The notes below the pieces were generated by a model. It had not been told where the DNA came from and made no database searches. It worked only from the letters and a program-made list of their open reading frames with translations. Positions 1-7,600 of a DNA stretch of 26,555 nucleotides are shown here, one piece after another. The position numbers and the translations under genes are program-made. The stretch is taken from positions 1-26,555 of the forward strand of contig CAKSIW010000035.1 in NCBI GenBank assembly GCA_934463175.1. The letters are read 5' to 3'. The first letter of the stretch is position 1. Each line of letters begins with the position of its first letter. This stretch comes from an uncultured Clostridia bacterium. GTDB lineage: Bacteria; Bacillota; Clostridia; Monoglobales; Monoglobaceae.

Positions 1-212
1 CTTGAGTCCTTGTCCGCTTTGATATTAATGCAGAAATCGCTGCGGCTCATGCCGACCTTGTCATCGGTCAGAGAGAGATAGCACAGCTTGTCCAGCGCGT
101 CGCTTGCGTTTGATATAATTTCTCTGAGAAAAATTTCCTTGTGTGTGTAGATTGAATTAATCATCAGGTCAAGAAGTCTTTTTGACTCCGCCTTGAACTG
201 TTTTTTTGCCAC
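1..212 (-). CDS. htpG: Molecular chaperone HtpG (Hsp90), N-terminal part, cut by window edge
   Basis: About 70 N-terminal residues are visible. They carry the signature start of bacterial Hsp90: the ESKRLLDLMINSIYTHKEIF block followed by LREIISNASDALDKL, which is helix 1 of the GHKL ATPase fold and includes the Asn-Ala-Ser-Asp ATP/Mg2+ contact. HtpG is a cytosolic homodimeric ATP-dependent chaperone for stressed client proteins. The start is GTG at 212-210, preceded by GGAAAGAAGG with 8 nt spacing. There is no upstream ATG that gives a better start. The gene continues beyond position 1, so the truncation is the window edge and not a mutation. It is transcribed away from the cation efflux gene at 362 from its own SigA-type promoter. 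I see no CIRCE-type inverted repeat in the visible leader. Confidence 0.95.
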   Translation of the reverse strand, partial: MAKKQFKAESKRLLDLMINSIYTHKEIFLREIISNASDALDKLCYLSLTDDKVGMSRSDFCINIKADKDS

Positions 213-248
213 AAAAATGACCTTCTTTCCAAATATATCTTATAGCAT

Positions 249-277
249 ATTATACTCTCAATATCATAAAAAGTCAA
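249..277 (-). promoter_or_regulatory. SigA-type promoter of htpG
   Basis: Read on the minus strand, the -35 box is TTGACT (277-272) and the -10 box is TATAAT (254-249), with exactly 17 bp between them. The predicted transcription start lies about 35 nt upstream of the GTG start. This is close to the housekeeping consensus. Confidence 0.85.
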
Positions 278-298
278 TGCTTGAACACGGAAATTTGA

Positions 299-328
299 TT
301 GGCAAAAACGGAGTGTGCGGAATAGTAT
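299..328 (+). promoter_or_regulatory. Possible promoter for the CDF-patatin-CmpB-GNAT group
   Basis: A TTGGCA box at 299-304 is followed 18 bp later by TAGTAT (323-328). An alternative -10 is TATGAT at 326-331, but its spacing of 21 bp is too long. The match is modest. It is the best plus-strand candidate in the gap between htpG and the gene at 362. Confidence 0.4.
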
Positions 329-361
329 GATACAGGACGGAAAATTGGAGGTAATGCGGTT

Positions 362-1255
362 ATGGAAGGAAACGGAAAACGTGTCAGGCGGATTTTGCGG
401 CTGGTTTTAATTGCAAATGCCGCGGTTTCGGCGGTGAAGCTTGCAGTCGGTGCGTCATGCGGCAGCATGAGTGTTCTGGCGGACGGGTTTCACTCGGTTT
501 CGGACAGCGCATCGAACATTGTCGGACTGATTGGCGTGCGTCTTGCGTCAAAGCCGATTGACACAAAGCACCCGTACGGACACGGCAAGTTTGAGATAAT
601 GTCTGCACTGTTCATCGGCATTATGCTGATGATGATTGCGGCAAAGCTTGTTTTTGGAGCGGCTGAGGGCTTTTTCAAGCCAAGGGCGGTTATGTTTGAA
701 GGCTTGGATATGATTCTCATGGCGGCAACGCTGCTGATTAATATTTTTGTTTCGGCAGCCGAATTTCGCGCCGGAAAACGGCTGTCGAGCGCGGTTCTTG
801 TTGCCGATTCGATTCACACAAGAGGGGACTGTATGATTTCGGGGGCGGTTCTGGTCGGAATGGCACTCATTCGCGCAGGACTTCCCGCCTGTCTTGACGC
901 GGTGATTTCGCTTGCTGTTGCGGCGGCGGTTATGCTTTCGGCTTTGCGGATAATTAAGGAATGTACCGATGTTTTGGTTGACAGTGCGGCAGTCAGCAGT
1001 GATGAGGTTCGGGAGCTTCTGATGAAATCCCCCGAGGTTCGCGATGTTCACAAAATCAGAAGCCGCGGAATGTCGGGCAGTGTGTTCATTGATCTGCATG
1101 CTGTTGTTGACCCGAACGAAAATGTTTGCGATATGCATACGCTATCACACAGGCTTGAGGAAATGCTGAAGGAACATTTCGGACTTGAAACGCAGGTCTG
1201 CATACACATCGAGCCTGATGACGGAATGCATGGCGGCGGAGAGGAGGAACTGTGA
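362..1255 (+). CDS. Cation diffusion facilitator (CDF) family metal efflux protein
   Basis: The 297-aa length is usual for the family. The N-terminal ~210 residues form a hydrophobic transport domain with about six membrane segments, and the last ~80 residues form the cytoplasmic ferredoxin-like dimerisation domain. The transport site is visible as two HxxxD motifs: H44-D48 in TM2 (DGFHSVSD) and H152-D156 in TM5 (DSIHTRGD). The HPYGHGKFE loop after TM2 is also present. In family classifications HxxxD in both helices is the pattern of Zn2+ exporters, while Fe/Zn members have DxxxD in TM2 and Mn members have DxxxD in both, so Zn2+ is the best substrate guess. The ATG start has GGAGGT 10 nt upstream. 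It is followed after 4 nt by the patatin gene, so the two are probably cotranscribed. Confidence 0.9.
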   Translation: MEGNGKRVRRILRLVLIANAAVSAVKLAVGASCGSMSVLADGFHSVSDSASNIVGLIGVRLASKPIDTKHPYGHGKFEIMSALFIGIMLMMIAAKLVFGAAEGFFKPRAVMFEGLDMILMAATLLINIFVSAAEFRAGKRLSSAVLVADSIHTRGDCMISGAVLVGMALIRAGLPACLDAVISLAVAAAVMLSALRIIKECTDVLVDSAAVSSDEVRELLMKSPEVRDVHKIRSRGMSGSVFIDLHAVVDPNENVCDMHTLSHRLEEMLKEHFGLETQVCIHIEPDDGMHGGGEEEL

Positions 1256-1259
1256 CGAG

Positions 1260-2153
1260 ATGACGGGACTTGTTTTTTCGGGCGGAGGAGGAAAGGGCGC
1301 ATATGAAATCGGGGTGTGGCAGGCACTTGAGGAAATCGGCATGACAAAGAAAATATGCGGTGTTTCGGGTGCATCGGTGGGCGCATTGAATGCGGCACTT
1401 TTCGGAATGCGCGATTTGAACAATGCGCGGACGGCATGGGAAAGCGTCTTTCCCCAAAAAATTCTCACACCGGGGAACTTGCTTTTCGGGCTTTTGCTTA
1501 ATCATGCGTCAGAAGCTGCCGCAGGCGGCTTTTTCTCGCCCGACGGGCTGGAAGGGCTGATTGATGAATACATAAGACCGTACAGTGTGCGGAGCTTTTG
1601 CGGAAGCGTTTATGCCGCCTGCACCGAGCTGTGCGGTCAGCCAAGGTGCAGGTTCGAGGATTTTGCGGCGGTTTTCGGGGAAGGCAGCGCAAGAATGATA
1701 TTTGCCGCTTTTCTACGTGCCGTGTGCTATGTCGGACAGATAAAAAAGACGGGGAAAGGAGAATATTTTGATTTGACAAAGCAGAGCGGTGAGCGAATGC
1801 GTGATATACTCATTGCGAGCGCCGCAATTCCGCTTGTTTTTCCGACAGCGGAAATTGACGGAAGAGAGTTTGCGGACGGCGGAATGTGCGATAACACACC
1901 GATAAGACCGCTTTATGATGACGGAATCCGCGATTTCATCGTTGTATATCTCGACCGCGGCAAACGGACAAAAAAGAGAAAATATCCGGAGGCAAGGATT
2001 CTTGATATTTCGCCGAGCAGAAAAATGGGGAGCCTGTTTGGCGGAACGCTGAATTTCAGCAGTGAAAACATAAAGGCTCTGATTGAACTCGGCTACCGTG
2101 ACGCAAAGGAAAAACTGTCTGCGACGGTTGACATAAAACGTGATGTGTGGTAG
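1260..2153 (+). CDS. Patatin-like phospholipase
   Basis: This 297-aa protein is a bacterial patatin: serine-aspartate dyad lipid acyl hydrolase. It shows the glycine-rich oxyanion loop SGGGGKGAYEIGV (residues 7-19), the nucleophile elbow GASVG with Ser39, and the catalytic DGG motif with Asp206 (FADGGMCDN). There is no signal peptide, so it is probably cytosolic and acts at the inner leaflet. The frame is open further upstream (to 1185), but that would overlap the CDF gene by about 70 nt. The ATG at 1260 opens directly on the conserved TGLVFSGGG strand and has GGAGG 12 nt upstream, so I chose it. The physiological lipid substrate cannot be read from the sequence. Confidence 0.88.
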   Translation: MTGLVFSGGGGKGAYEIGVWQALEEIGMTKKICGVSGASVGALNAALFGMRDLNNARTAWESVFPQKILTPGNLLFGLLLNHASEAAAGGFFSPDGLEGLIDEYIRPYSVRSFCGSVYAACTELCGQPRCRFEDFAAVFGEGSARMIFAAFLRAVCYVGQIKKTGKGEYFDLTKQSGERMRDILIASAAIPLVFPTAEIDGREFADGGMCDNTPIRPLYDDGIRDFIVVYLDRGKRTKKRKYPEARILDISPSRKMGSLFGGTLNFSSENIKALIELGYRDAKEKLSATVDIKRDVW

Positions 2154-2207
2154 AATGAAAGGAACGGAAGAAAATGTGCCGCACAATGCGGACAGGGGGA
2201 GAGACTG

Positions 2208-2936
2208 TTGAAACTCGTAACGGTTTTTTTGTGGTTTATGACATACAGCGTGCTTGGCTGGGCATATGAAACTGTGCTTTGCTCCTGCACGGAGAGGCGG
2301 TTTGTCTACCGCGGTTTTCTGAACGGACCGTATTGTCCGATTTACGGCTGCGGTGCGCTGCTGGATCTTGCAATTCTGGGCAGAATTGAAAATCCCGTTC
2401 TGCTTTTTCTTGCAGGCGCGGTTTTGACCTGCACTCTGGAATATTTCACGGGGCTTGCAATGGAAAAAATGTTTCATGCGAGGTGGTGGGACTATTCCGA
2501 CATGAAATTTAACATACAGGGCAGGGTTTGTCTGCTCGGCGCATTTGCGTTCGGGAGTCTTTCGGTTCTGCTGATAAAATATATGCAGCCGTTTCTGAAA
2601 GGGCTGACAGACGCCGCACCGCCGCTTTTCCTGATGATTCTGGGCATATGTCTTGCGCTGGTGTTTGCCGCCGACCTTGCAGTGACCCTCAGCGGATTTG
2701 TGAGCTTCAACAAAAAGCTGCGCCTGCTGTCTGCGGATATAATCGACACAAAGAATAAAATGCTTGAAATTATTGCCGACATTCCGAAAAAGTTCAACCT
2801 TCAGGAGCGGCGTATGATCAGAGCTTTCCCCAAGCTTTCGTCGCTGAACTATAATGAGGCTTTGACAACGCTCAGGGAGCGGCTTCGGGCGGTTGGCAAG
2901 ATACGGAAAAACACGAAAAAGGAGAATGCAAAGTGA
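2208..2936 (+). CDS. CmpB-family multipass membrane protein (putative ABC transporter type IV permease, PF06541-like)
   Basis: The 242-aa protein opens with a membrane helix that runs into GWAYETVLCSCTERRFVYRG and then FLNGPYCPIYG. This is the hallmark N-terminus of the putative ABC-transporter family named after CmpB. About five hydrophobic segments are visible in the first 165 residues. The last ~75 residues are charged and probably cytoplasmic. The function of the family is not established, and no ATPase partner lies nearby. The start is TTG at 2208 with a GGGGGAGAG Shine-Dalgarno sequence. The earlier ATG at 2155 is out of frame. The stop overlaps the GTG start of the next gene by 3 nt, so the two are translationally coupled. 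Confidence 0.75.
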   Translation: MKLVTVFLWFMTYSVLGWAYETVLCSCTERRFVYRGFLNGPYCPIYGCGALLDLAILGRIENPVLLFLAGAVLTCTLEYFTGLAMEKMFHARWWDYSDMKFNIQGRVCLLGAFAFGSLSVLLIKYMQPFLKGLTDAAPPLFLMILGICLALVFAADLAVTLSGFVSFNKKLRLLSADIIDTKNKMLEIIADIPKKFNLQERRMIRAFPKLSSLNYNEALTTLRERLRAVGKIRKNTKKENAK

Positions 2937-3412
2937 CAAATGAAATTCAAATCAGACGCGCGGAGGAGCGCGATATACCGTCAATCGGAAGGCTGTTGCT
3001 GCAAGTGCATAAGGTTCACAGCGATGTGCGCCCCGATTTGTTCCGAAAGGGCGGAAGAAAATATACAGACGGTGAGCTGTGTGAAATTCTGAAAGACGGG
3101 AAGAGACCGATTTTTGTTGCGTCGTCGGACGGCGCGGTGGTCGGATATGCGTTCTGCATACATAAACAGAATTTGAACGATACCTCACTGACAGATGTCA
3201 AGAGCCTGTATATTGATGATCTGTGTGTTGACGAGACGGCGCGCGGACTTCACATCGGCACGAAAATTTATGAATATGTTCTTGAATATGCAAAGCGTGA
3301 AGGATATTACAGCGTCACGCTGAATGTGTGGGCGGATAACGTTTCCGCTGTCGGATTTTATGAGAGCATAGGAATGAAAATTCAGAAAATCGGAATGGAA
3401 AAAATACTGTAA
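2933..3412 (+). CDS. GNAT family N-acetyltransferase
   Basis: This 159-aa single-domain acetyltransferase begins with the typical IQIRRAEERDIPSI strand. It contains motif A of the fold, LYIDDLCVDETARGLHIGTK, where the RGLHIG turn binds the acetyl-CoA pyrophosphate. It continues with NVWADNVSAVGFYESIGM, the motif B region with the conserved Asn and FYE. The substrate is unknown. The GTG start overlaps the TGA of the CmpB-like gene (GTGA) and has AAGGAG upstream. It is the last gene of the plus-strand group and is followed by a strong terminator. Confidence 0.9.
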   Translation: MTNEIQIRRAEERDIPSIGRLLLQVHKVHSDVRPDLFRKGGRKYTDGELCEILKDGKRPIFVASSDGAVVGYAFCIHKQNLNDTSLTDVKSLYIDDLCVDETARGLHIGTKIYEYVLEYAKREGYYSVTLNVWADNVSAVGFYESIGMKIQKIGMEKIL

Positions 3413-3421
3413 AAAACAAGC

Positions 3422-3459
3422 TAAAGAGGCACCGCGGATTAATCCGCGGTGCCTCTTTA
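3422..3459. terminator. Bidirectional Rho-independent terminator between convergent genes
   Basis: Positions 3422-3440 and 3441-3459 are perfect 19-bp inverted repeats. The GC-rich core is GAGGCACCGCGGA and the loop forms from the central ATTAAT. A-rich sequence on one side and T-rich on the other give a run of U in either direction. It lies between the GNAT gene (plus) and the glycosidase gene (minus), which converge here. Confidence 0.9.
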
Positions 3460-3474
3460 AGTTTGAGTAAAAAA

Positions 3475-6400
3475 TTATTTTTCAAAAATTTCTATAATCG
3501 GGCTTGCAAGAATACCGGTGTCCTTCAGAATATATTCATAGCACCAGTTATCGCCTATGGAACGCCAGAAATTGGGACCCACCCAACGGTGCTGACGAAC
3601 ATTGTGCATTCCGCCGAATGTGTTGATTCGTGTTCCGAACAGAACCAGCTCAACAGTGTGTTTGCCTGCCGAAAGACCCTCAATTTTCAGCTCATACGGT
3701 GAAAGTGCAATCACGCCGCGTTCTTTGCCGTCAACGATGACCTTGACAAGCGCACCGCGATAGCGCACAGTGCGGATAACGGCTGTGCATTCGGGAGTTT
3801 CGATTTCCGCCTTATAGATTATGTTTCCGCCGTAGAAGGGCATACCCTGGCTTGTCAGCGTTGAAAAGCCGATTTTGCTGCTGTCGGGAACAATCGCTGT
3901 GTATGTGCCCTCAACCTTCACGCCGAAGTCGCCGAGAATATAGCACCATTCGGTGTTTGTCCGTTTTCCGAACGGAACTTGCAGAATAAGCTCATTCTTT
4001 CCGGCACGGATTTCGGGGAGCGGCACTGTTTTGATTGCCTTGTCTGTGTACCACCCGTCAACAGCAGGCGAAACCTCTGTGCCGTTGAAGGTTATGCGGA
4101 GCTTCTCCGCATCCTCTGCGGCAAGGTGTGCGCCCGAATATGCAATTTCGCTGTTAATCGTGAAGCGCAGTGCGATTGAGTTTGTAACAGGCTCGTCTTC
4201 AACAACCCACGGCTGTGCAAGCTGGGTGCCGCGGCATGGCCAGCCCATTTCTTCACGGCAGATGTTGTCAAGAATGAGGATTTCCTCTTCGGGGCGGAAG
4301 TCGCCGCCGTTCAGTGAGTATTCGGCGCGGTCAAGCAAAAGAACGTTCGGCTCACTCCGTTTAAAGTCAACCTTGCCCGATATACGGATTGTTTTGCTCG
4401 GTGCGGTGCATTTCTCCTCTGTCTGCGGAATTTCTTTTCCGTCAAATTCGGAAAGCCTCAGAAGCAGACTGTCACGGGTGTGAAAATCATATTCAATAAA
4501 GGTTTTGCCGTCCTTGACAGAGTATGGTATTTTGCGGATTTCGCCGCTCAGTGTGTCATAGAGCGTCGGGGTGTATTCACCGCGGATATTGATGTAGGTT
4601 TTTTGTGCGGCAGTGACCTCCGACGGATTTGAAATGGTAAAACCGTCTGCAAAACTCACACTTTTGTTCCCGTGGGCAATGAACAGCCAATCGCAGTCAT
4701 TGTCGCGGCGCATGTTATAAAGCAGATTATCGGTCAGACTGCCGTCCTTATCCTTGATTTCAACAATTCTGAAGTCACTGAGAGCGTCAAGAATCGAAAC
4801 GCGGTCGAAAGGAACGCAAACGCTTCTGCGGTAAAACTCCTGTACGTCATCGGACTTTTCTGCGTCAACATATTTCGGACACTCGCCTGCAAAGATGACC
4901 CTGCCGCCCTTTGACTCAAATTCGGTCAGTATGTCAAGTGTGGTGCGTCTGAGCGTCAGGCAGTCGGGAACCACAACGACGTCATATTTCATTTTGCCGA
5001 CACAGAGTCCGCTGTCGGATTTTGCATACTGTTCGGGCAGAAGCGATTCGCTGACAAAGTCAAAATCCATTGTACCGAAAAGCAGCCATTTTGTTATGTT
5101 TCCGAACTTTTCGTCAAGCTGTTCACGGATTCCGAGAGTGTTTTCCTTCGGTCCGAAATTAATCCAGTAGCTTTCAACGGGGTGAATGACTGCTATTTTT
5201 TCAACAGGCTTTCCGCGTGTCAGTGCAGTGTTCACTCTTGCAAAGTGATCCTCAATATATTTATACTCCTTGTGCCACGGTGACTGATAGTTAATTGTTG
5301 CCGGGTAGTCGCGCTTTGCCTCGCCTGCCATTGACACCCATGAAAGGTGCGGAACGCGGATTGTCACGCCGAGAGCCGCCTGCCAGTCGCCCTGGAATTT
5401 GTGACCGCGGAAGTCAAAATCCCAGTTGGTGACGCCGTAAAGCTCCGAGATCATAGCTTCGCGTCCGTACTGGTGGACTGCCGACTGACACTGCTTTGCG
5501 GTTGTCAGCTCAACATAGTCGCACAGCATGTCAATTCCGGGGATTTCAAAGGCACGGTATGAACGCATGGTTTCGCCGAGAGAGCCTGTCTGCGATTCGA
5601 GGGACGGCTCCTGCATCATGTGTCCCGTCAGTGCAATGCCGTGTTCATGGCACCATGCTCCGCAGTTGTCGGCAAAGCTTTCGGTGAATTTGTCGCAGAT
5701 GTGGTCGTGATAGTGATAGCGTGCACGCGACATCTTGCCGTCGGGCAGATTCCAGATCAGCTCGGGAAGCTTTTCAACAAGGTCATAGCCGTATTTTTCG
5801 GAAAAGCTTTTCTGCATTGAATGTGTCCACGGGAAAACAGCGTCATCACAGCTGTCTGCAAAGCCGAGAGGTGCTTTTCTGGCAAACTGAGGCTCATCGG
5901 TGAAGATTGACGGAACAGTCTTGCCGAACTCGTCTCCGACAGCACGTTCATATGCATTGTATGTAACTTTTATAAACTCATCAATTGTTTCCTTGTCGAG
6001 GGTGTCGGCGTAGGTCTGATTGTTGAACCACGGAGTCGCCTTTGAAACCTTGACATAGGCAAACCACTTTTTGCCCTCTGCGGCATCGTTCTCCGCAATT
6101 CTGCGGTATGACGCAAGCTCGCCTTTTTCGTTGAGAACAACATCAAATGCTGCCAGAAGACAGGTCTTTCCTTCGTTGTATGCAATATCATCGGGGAAAT
6201 GCTCCTCTTCTTTTGTTGAAAAAACAAGCATTTTCTGACGGAAACGCGGATTTTTGGTTATATATCCGCCTGCAAAGCCTGACGGCCATCTGTCCTCATC
6301 ATAAAGATAGGCAAGCATTTTCATTGCCTTTGCCTTATCGGTGCAGAAGCGGACGCAGTTCATGAAGTCCTCTTTGAGATACGGCAGAGCCATTCCCGTG

Positions 6401-6579
6401 CGCGAGTGCATGTGGAATCCTCCGAAGCCCATCTCGTGAAGGCATTCAATCTGTTCTCCGAGAGTTTTTGTGTCAAGCTTGCAGTTCCACGCCCAAAACG
6501 GTGTTCCGCGGTATTCGCTTGTCGGGTTTCGGAACAGCTCGGGGTCGAGGGTCTGCTCGGTGTTTCTTTTATAAAACAT
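3475..6579 (-). CDS. GH106-like glycoside hydrolase, putative alpha-L-rhamnosidase
   Basis: The 1034-aa protein opens with FRNPTSEYRGTPFWAWN, then GFGGFHMHSRTG (about 52-62) and YLYDEDRWPSGFAGG (about 91-105). This N-terminal TIM-barrel pattern is typical of GH106-type alpha-L-rhamnosidases. Candidate catalytic-site acids lie in SIFTDEPQF (Asp228/Glu229) and MISELYGV (Glu379), but I cannot assign them with certainty. The C-terminal ~300 residues look like beta-sandwich domains, with Gly/Trp-rich stretches typical of galactose-binding folds. There is no signal peptide, so it should act in the cytoplasm on imported oligosaccharide. The ATG start has AGGAG about 11 nt upstream. The gene is divergent from an AraC regulator, which probably controls it. 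Rhamnosidase specificity is a family inference; related specificities remain possible. Confidence 0.65.
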   Translation of the reverse strand: MFYKRNTEQTLDPELFRNPTSEYRGTPFWAWNCKLDTKTLGEQIECLHEMGFGGFHMHSRTGMALPYLKEDFMNCVRFCTDKAKAMKMLAYLYDEDRWPSGFAGGYITKNPRFRQKMLVFSTKEEEHFPDDIAYNEGKTCLLAAFDVVLNEKGELASYRRIAENDAAEGKKWFAYVKVSKATPWFNNQTYADTLDKETIDEFIKVTYNAYERAVGDEFGKTVPSIFTDEPQFARKAPLGFADSCDDAVFPWTHSMQKSFSEKYGYDLVEKLPELIWNLPDGKMSRARYHYHDHICDKFTESFADNCGAWCHEHGIALTGHMMQEPSLESQTGSLGETMRSYRAFEIPGIDMLCDYVELTTAKQCQSAVHQYGREAMISELYGVTNWDFDFRGHKFQGDWQAALGVTIRVPHLSWVSMAGEAKRDYPATINYQSPWHKEYKYIEDHFARVNTALTRGKPVEKIAVIHPVESYWINFGPKENTLGIREQLDEKFGNITKWLLFGTMDFDFVSESLLPEQYAKSDSGLCVGKMKYDVVVVPDCLTLRRTTLDILTEFESKGGRVIFAGECPKYVDAEKSDDVQEFYRRSVCVPFDRVSILDALSDFRIVEIKDKDGSLTDNLLYNMRRDNDCDWLFIAHGNKSVSFADGFTISNPSEVTAAQKTYINIRGEYTPTLYDTLSGEIRKIPYSVKDGKTFIEYDFHTRDSLLLRLSEFDGKEIPQTEEKCTAPSKTIRISGKVDFKRSEPNVLLLDRAEYSLNGGDFRPEEEILILDNICREEMGWPCRGTQLAQPWVVEDEPVTNSIALRFTINSEIAYSGAHLAAEDAEKLRITFNGTEVSPAVDGWYTDKAIKTVPLPEIRAGKNELILQVPFGKRTNTEWCYILGDFGVKVEGTYTAIVPDSSKIGFSTLTSQGMPFYGGNIIYKAEIETPECTAVIRTVRYRGALVKVIVDGKERGVIALSPYELKIEGLSAGKHTVELVLFGTRINTFGGMHNVRQHRWVGPNFWRSIGDNWCYEYILKDTGILASPIIEIFEK

Positions 6580-6608
6580 ATTTTCTTCTCCTTTCCGAAA
6601 AACGGTTC

Positions 6609-6637
6609 TTGACTTTATTATAATCTGTGTGTATAAT
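6609..6637 (+). promoter_or_regulatory. Promoter of the AraC regulator at 6680
   Basis: TTGACT (6609-6614) and TATAAT (6632-6637) have exactly 17 bp between them, near consensus for SigA. Because this promoter starts transcription near 6644, the GTG at 6629 cannot be the translation start. That supports the GTG at 6680. Confidence 0.85.
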
Positions 6638-6646
6638 ATAAAACAA
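6617..6646 (-). promoter_or_regulatory. Promoter of the GH106-like gene
   Basis: On the minus strand, TTGTTT (6646-6641) and TATAAT (6622-6617) are separated by 18 bp. The predicted start of transcription is about 30 nt upstream of the ATG. The -35 is non-optimal, as expected for an activator-dependent promoter. It overlaps the divergent promoter of the regulator gene. Confidence 0.6.
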
Positions 6647-6679
6647 TGGGTGTTTTTACTGCGTTTAGGGGGTGATTTT

Positions 6680-7513
6680 GTGAATTATTTTAAAAATAAG
6701 AATATACACATTTTCTCGATTAATCAAAATGATATGGAATATCACAGCCATAAGTTTTTGGAGCTGGTTTATGTCATGCACGGAAAGGGGATTCACTTTC
6801 TTGACGGTGAAAGCTCGGTGGTGAAGGATGGGGATTATTTCATAATTGACTACGGAAGCCGTCACAAGTATAAAAAGTTTGACGGTGAGGAGCTGGAGCT
6901 GGTGAACTGCCTGTTCTGCCCCGATTTCATTGACCCTCTGCTTGAAAAATGCATGAGCTTTGAGGAAATGCTCAGCAGCTATATGATTCGTTTCGGCGGT
7001 GCGAAATATTGCTGTGCACCGACGCATTGCGTCTTTCGTGATGAGAACGGCGCGGTCAGAGAACTGATCATGAGCATAATGGAGGAATATGAGTGCAAAA
7101 GGCGCGGTGCGGACGAAATCATGAGATGCCGCCTGATTGAACTGCTGATTCTGACAATGCGGAAGATTCTTGACGGCGACGCCGCGGCGCGTGACAGGGC
7201 GGTTTCGGCTGCGGTGGAATATATCAACAAAAACTATATGAAGCAGGTCAGGCTTTCGGATATTTCGGCAACGCTCGGAATCGGCTCGGAATATCTGAGT
7301 GCAAAATTCAAAAGGGTTATGGGTGTGACGTTCACGGAATATCTTCAAAAGGTCAGAATCGGGCAAAGCTGTCGGCTTCTGACCGTCACCGACAAAAAAA
7401 TAATTGAAATTGCGGAGCTTTCGGGTTATGGCGACATAAAATTTTTTAACAGCATTTTCAAGAAATATATGAATATGACTCCGCGAAAATACCGTGCAAA
7501 GGCGCGGAGCTGA
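6680..7513 (+). CDS. AraC family transcriptional regulator (cupin plus HTH)
   Basis: The protein is 277 aa from the GTG at 6680. The N-terminal ~150 residues look like a sugar-sensing cupin (MEYHSHKFLELVYVMHGKG, then GDYFIIDYGSRHKY). The last ~100 residues hold the double HTH of AraC: LSDISATLGIGSEYLSAKFK for the first helix pair and IIEIAELSGYGDIKFFNSIF then FKKYMNMTPRKYR for the second. The frame is open upstream to a GTG at 6629, but that codon lies inside the promoter. The GTG at 6680 has AGGGGGGTG just upstream. It is divergent from the GH106-like gene with overlapping promoters, which suggests it controls that gene and possibly itself. Confidence 0.88.
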   Translation: MNYFKNKNIHIFSINQNDMEYHSHKFLELVYVMHGKGIHFLDGESSVVKDGDYFIIDYGSRHKYKKFDGEELELVNCLFCPDFIDPLLEKCMSFEEMLSSYMIRFGGAKYCCAPTHCVFRDENGAVRELIMSIMEEYECKRRGADEIMRCRLIELLILTMRKILDGDAAARDRAVSAAVEYINKNYMKQVRLSDISATLGIGSEYLSAKFKRVMGVTFTEYLQKVRIGQSCRLLTVTDKKIIEIAELSGYGDIKFFNSIFKKYMNMTPRKYRAKARS

Positions 7514-7516
7514 GAG

Positions 7517-7569
7517 AAAAAGGAGGCCGGTTAAAAAGTCAATCCGACTTTTTAACCGGCCTCCTTTTT
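7517..7569. terminator. Strong bidirectional Rho-independent terminator
   Basis: Left arm 7517-7540 and right arm 7546-7569 form a perfect 24-bp stem around the 5-nt loop AATCC. The stem contains GGAGGCCGG and is flanked by A and T runs on either side. It separates the plus-strand AraC gene from the convergent 704-aa gene. Confidence 0.93.
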
Positions 7570-7600
7570 TTCATATTCCCCTGAGAACGCGGAATGACGG

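Noticed and set aside
1..212. htpG as a truncated pseudogene
   Set aside because: The frame runs cleanly off the left edge. The truncation is caused by the window boundary.
2168..2196. CCGCA-CAA-TGCGG hairpin before the CmpB-like gene as an attenuator
   Set aside because: A 5-bp stem with no T run and no alternative pairing is too weak to call.
1713..2939. 408-aa open frame on the minus strand across the patatin, CmpB-like and GNAT gene starts
   Set aside because: It lies antisense to genes with clear family motifs and strong ribosome sites, has no conserved motif and no Shine-Dalgarno sequence, and is rich in Arg/Cys/His as expected of a shadow frame.
6665..7366. 233-aa minus-strand open frame inside the AraC gene
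   Set aside because: It is fully antisense to an AraC regulator with both HTH motifs, with no ribosome site and no recognisable domain.
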